Shown one piece after another: positions 5,755-6,935 of a stretch of 6,935 bases of DNA. The notes beneath the pieces were generated by a model, which did no database searches, was not told where the DNA came from, and saw only the letters and a list, made by a program, of their open reading frames with translations. Every line of letters begins with the position of its first letter. Positions within the stretch are counted from its first letter, which is position 1. This DNA comes from Methylacidiphilaceae bacterium (GTDB lineage Bacteria > Verrucomicrobiota > Verrucomicrobiia > Methylacidiphilales > Methylacidiphilaceae). A program made the position numbers and the translations under genes. The stretch lies in NCBI GenBank assembly GCA_028687155.1, contig JAQUAR010000079.1, positions 1 to 6,935 on the forward strand, in the 5' to 3' direction.

Positions 5755-5874
5755 CCCCGGCAGACCCGCTTGAGCTAGCAGCCTGTCGGCCCTAGTACGA
5801 GAGTTTGCCACCATGCGGCGGCGGTCCGATGCGGCATGGGGAGCGATTGTCTCGGGAACCTGTAAAGGCCAGGA

Positions 5875-6935
5875 TCATGCGACGGCCGTTTTTCTGGCGG
5901 AGAGCGACCATAGGGAACCAATCGCCAGGGAACCGGGCTTGCGGGCTCCCCCAAGCTTCCAAAGTCGCTTGAAGTTGTAGGCCAAGCAGACCAACGACCA
6001 TTCGCCCTGGACTTTGGCTTGCCCTCGGAGCCGAAACGCTCGGAAGCCCATTACCGATTGGATGATGCCGAAGACCGGTTCGACCGTCTGCTTGCGTCGA
6101 GCATAGAGGCGGCGGCCTTCCGGACTGGCGAGCTTCTCAACCATCTTGCGTCTCCACGGGGCGGTATATTCCACGGGCTTCTCCCGTCGACGATCGGTGG
6201 GCCGGAACTCGCATCGCCGACGGCATTCCAGAGCTTCGGCCCTCATCGGACAGTAGACTTCGATTCCCTCCGCCTGCAGAGCCTCGACCTGTTCGCCATT
6301 GGCATAACCCGTGTCCACCAGCACCGCACAGACCCGACCGGCTTCCGTAGGAATGGCCCGCACGTCGGCTTCCCACTCGCCGGTATCGTTGGCGCAGACA
6401 CTCACCCGAGCCGAAAGCACCAAGGCACTCCCTTCCGCATCCACGGCCGCTTTCGCATTGTAGCTCTGTTCAAAGGCTTCGTTCCGGCTCTTGCGCATCA
6501 GCCGGCTCTCGCGATCGGTCAGGTTGCCTTGCTCCTCCGCCCCAGGCTTCTCCTCCGGAGGGTGGATATGCCGCCCTTTGGCACTCCCCTTGCGAGCTTC
6601 CCGTTCTTTTTCCTTCCGCTCGTAATCCGCACGCTCCCGCTCCGCTCGCTCCTTGGCCCGTTCCTCCAGCCGGCGTTGCGCTTCCTCCAGTTTTGCCTGG
6701 AGTCGCTCCCGCCGACCAATCTCCTCGGGTAGCTTGCCTGGATCCGCTTCCTCTCTCCGGTCCGCTTCCTCCGCCTTCTTCAAGAGGTCTGCCACATCCG
6801 CCCGCAGAAGCTCCACCAGTTCTCCGGCCCGCTCGTAGGTCCCATTCCGATGCTTGCTCGCGTTGGCCCGAATCTTGGTCCCGTCGACACTCACCACCCC
6901 GACCTTCAAAAGCTTCCTCTCCCGGGCCAACTCCA
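5875..6935 (-). CDS. IS1182-family transposase, partial at window edge
   Basis: This DDE transposase moves its own element. The visible 350-odd residues begin with LARERKLLKVGVVSVDGTKI and RANASKHR, which holds the first catalytic aspartate (residue 16 counted from the TTG at 6930). A long charged, coiled-coil-like insert follows at residues 55-115. Then come DRESRLMRKSRNEAFEQSYNAK, the second aspartate D206 in CAVLVDTGYANGEQV, and the glutamate E284 in KQTVEPVFGIIQSVMGFR. YNFKRLW lies near the C-terminus. This order is characteristic of IS1182. The frame is open across the window edge, so about 100 or more N-terminal residues (DUF772-type region) lie outside and the TTG is not the true start. 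No internal stops are seen, so it may be intact. The element's downstream end should lie within about 60 bp after the stop, but I could not identify its repeat without the other end. Confidence 0.9.
   Translation of the reverse strand, partial: ELARERKLLKVGVVSVDGTKIRANASKHRNGTYERAGELVELLRADVADLLKKAEEADRREEADPGKLPEEIGRRERLQAKLEEAQRRLEERAKERAERERADYERKEKEREARKGSAKGRHIHPPEEKPGAEEQGNLTDRESRLMRKSRNEAFEQSYNAKAAVDAEGSALVLSARVSVCANDTGEWEADVRAIPTEAGRVCAVLVDTGYANGEQVEALQAEGIEVYCPMRAEALECRRRCEFRPTDRRREKPVEYTAPWRRKMVEKLASPEGRRLYARRKQTVEPVFGIIQSVMGFRAFRLRGQAKVQGEWSLVCLAYNFKRLWKLGGARKPGSLAIGSLWSLSARKTAVA

Noticed and set aside
5599..5814. Minus-strand frame starting MVANSRTRADRLLAQAG
   Set aside because: It has no ribosome binding site, overlaps the start of the better-supported gene at 5340-5669 in another frame, and covers the palindromes. 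It may be a remnant but cannot be supported as a gene.
2009..5854. TGTCTCG shared between the hairpin at 2009 and the region after the IS1182 stop near 5847
   Set aside because: Seven shared bases without flanking similarity are too few to call a common element end.
6019..6732. Plus-strand frame of 237 codons
   Set aside because: It is antisense to the IS1182 transposase, with a low-complexity Leu/Pro/Phe-rich product.

Overview
The window is a moderately high-GC bacterial segment that reads as an insertion-sequence scrapyard. Pieces of five transposase families lie within 7 kb: ISAs1-like, IS1634, IS1380, IS3 and IS1182. Between them sit a few cargo or host genes: an FkbM-family methyltransferase, a small unrecognised ORF, and a compact three-gene minus-strand operon ending in a DUF4258/DUF2283 pair that looks like a toxin-antitoxin module. 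No rRNA, tRNA or CRISPR array was seen. No marker gene fixes the organism. The mix of IS families and the FkbM gene would suit an environmental Gram-negative, perhaps acidophilic methanotrophic Verrucomicrobiota, but that is a weak guess from the feel of the proteins.

Layout. 1-156 (-): the DDE N-terminal part of an ISAs1-like transposase, cut by the window edge. 304-1953 (+): a nearly complete IS1634-family transposase with no ATG start, flanked by imperfect direct repeats at 191-219 and 1968-2002. 2044-2631 (+): the C-terminal half of an IS1380-family transposase whose N-terminal half is missing. 2769-3132: a 364-bp internally deleted IS3-family element that keeps both inverted repeats and only the start of orfA (-). 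3323-4288 (+): an intact FkbM methyltransferase gene with its own upstream region. 4405-4701 (-): a small unrecognised ORF. 4861-5669 (-): an unknown protein, then DUF4258, then DUF2283, tightly packed, preceded by palindromes at 5716-5730 and 5743-5754. 5875-6935 (-): most of an IS1182-family transposase, running off the right edge.

How the parts relate. The transposase genes act only on their own elements. Three of them (ISAs1-like, IS1380, IS3) look partial or dead, so this region has been hit repeatedly. The FkbM gene is a lone modification enzyme without visible glycosyltransferase partners. The most system-like unit is the minus-strand operon at 4861-5669. Its last two genes overlap by 4 bp, and a 3-nt gap separates the first two. 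Hairpins lie over the second gene's ribosome binding site, and operator-like palindromes precede the first gene. An autoregulated toxin-antitoxin locus is the best reading, with the first gene of unknown role.
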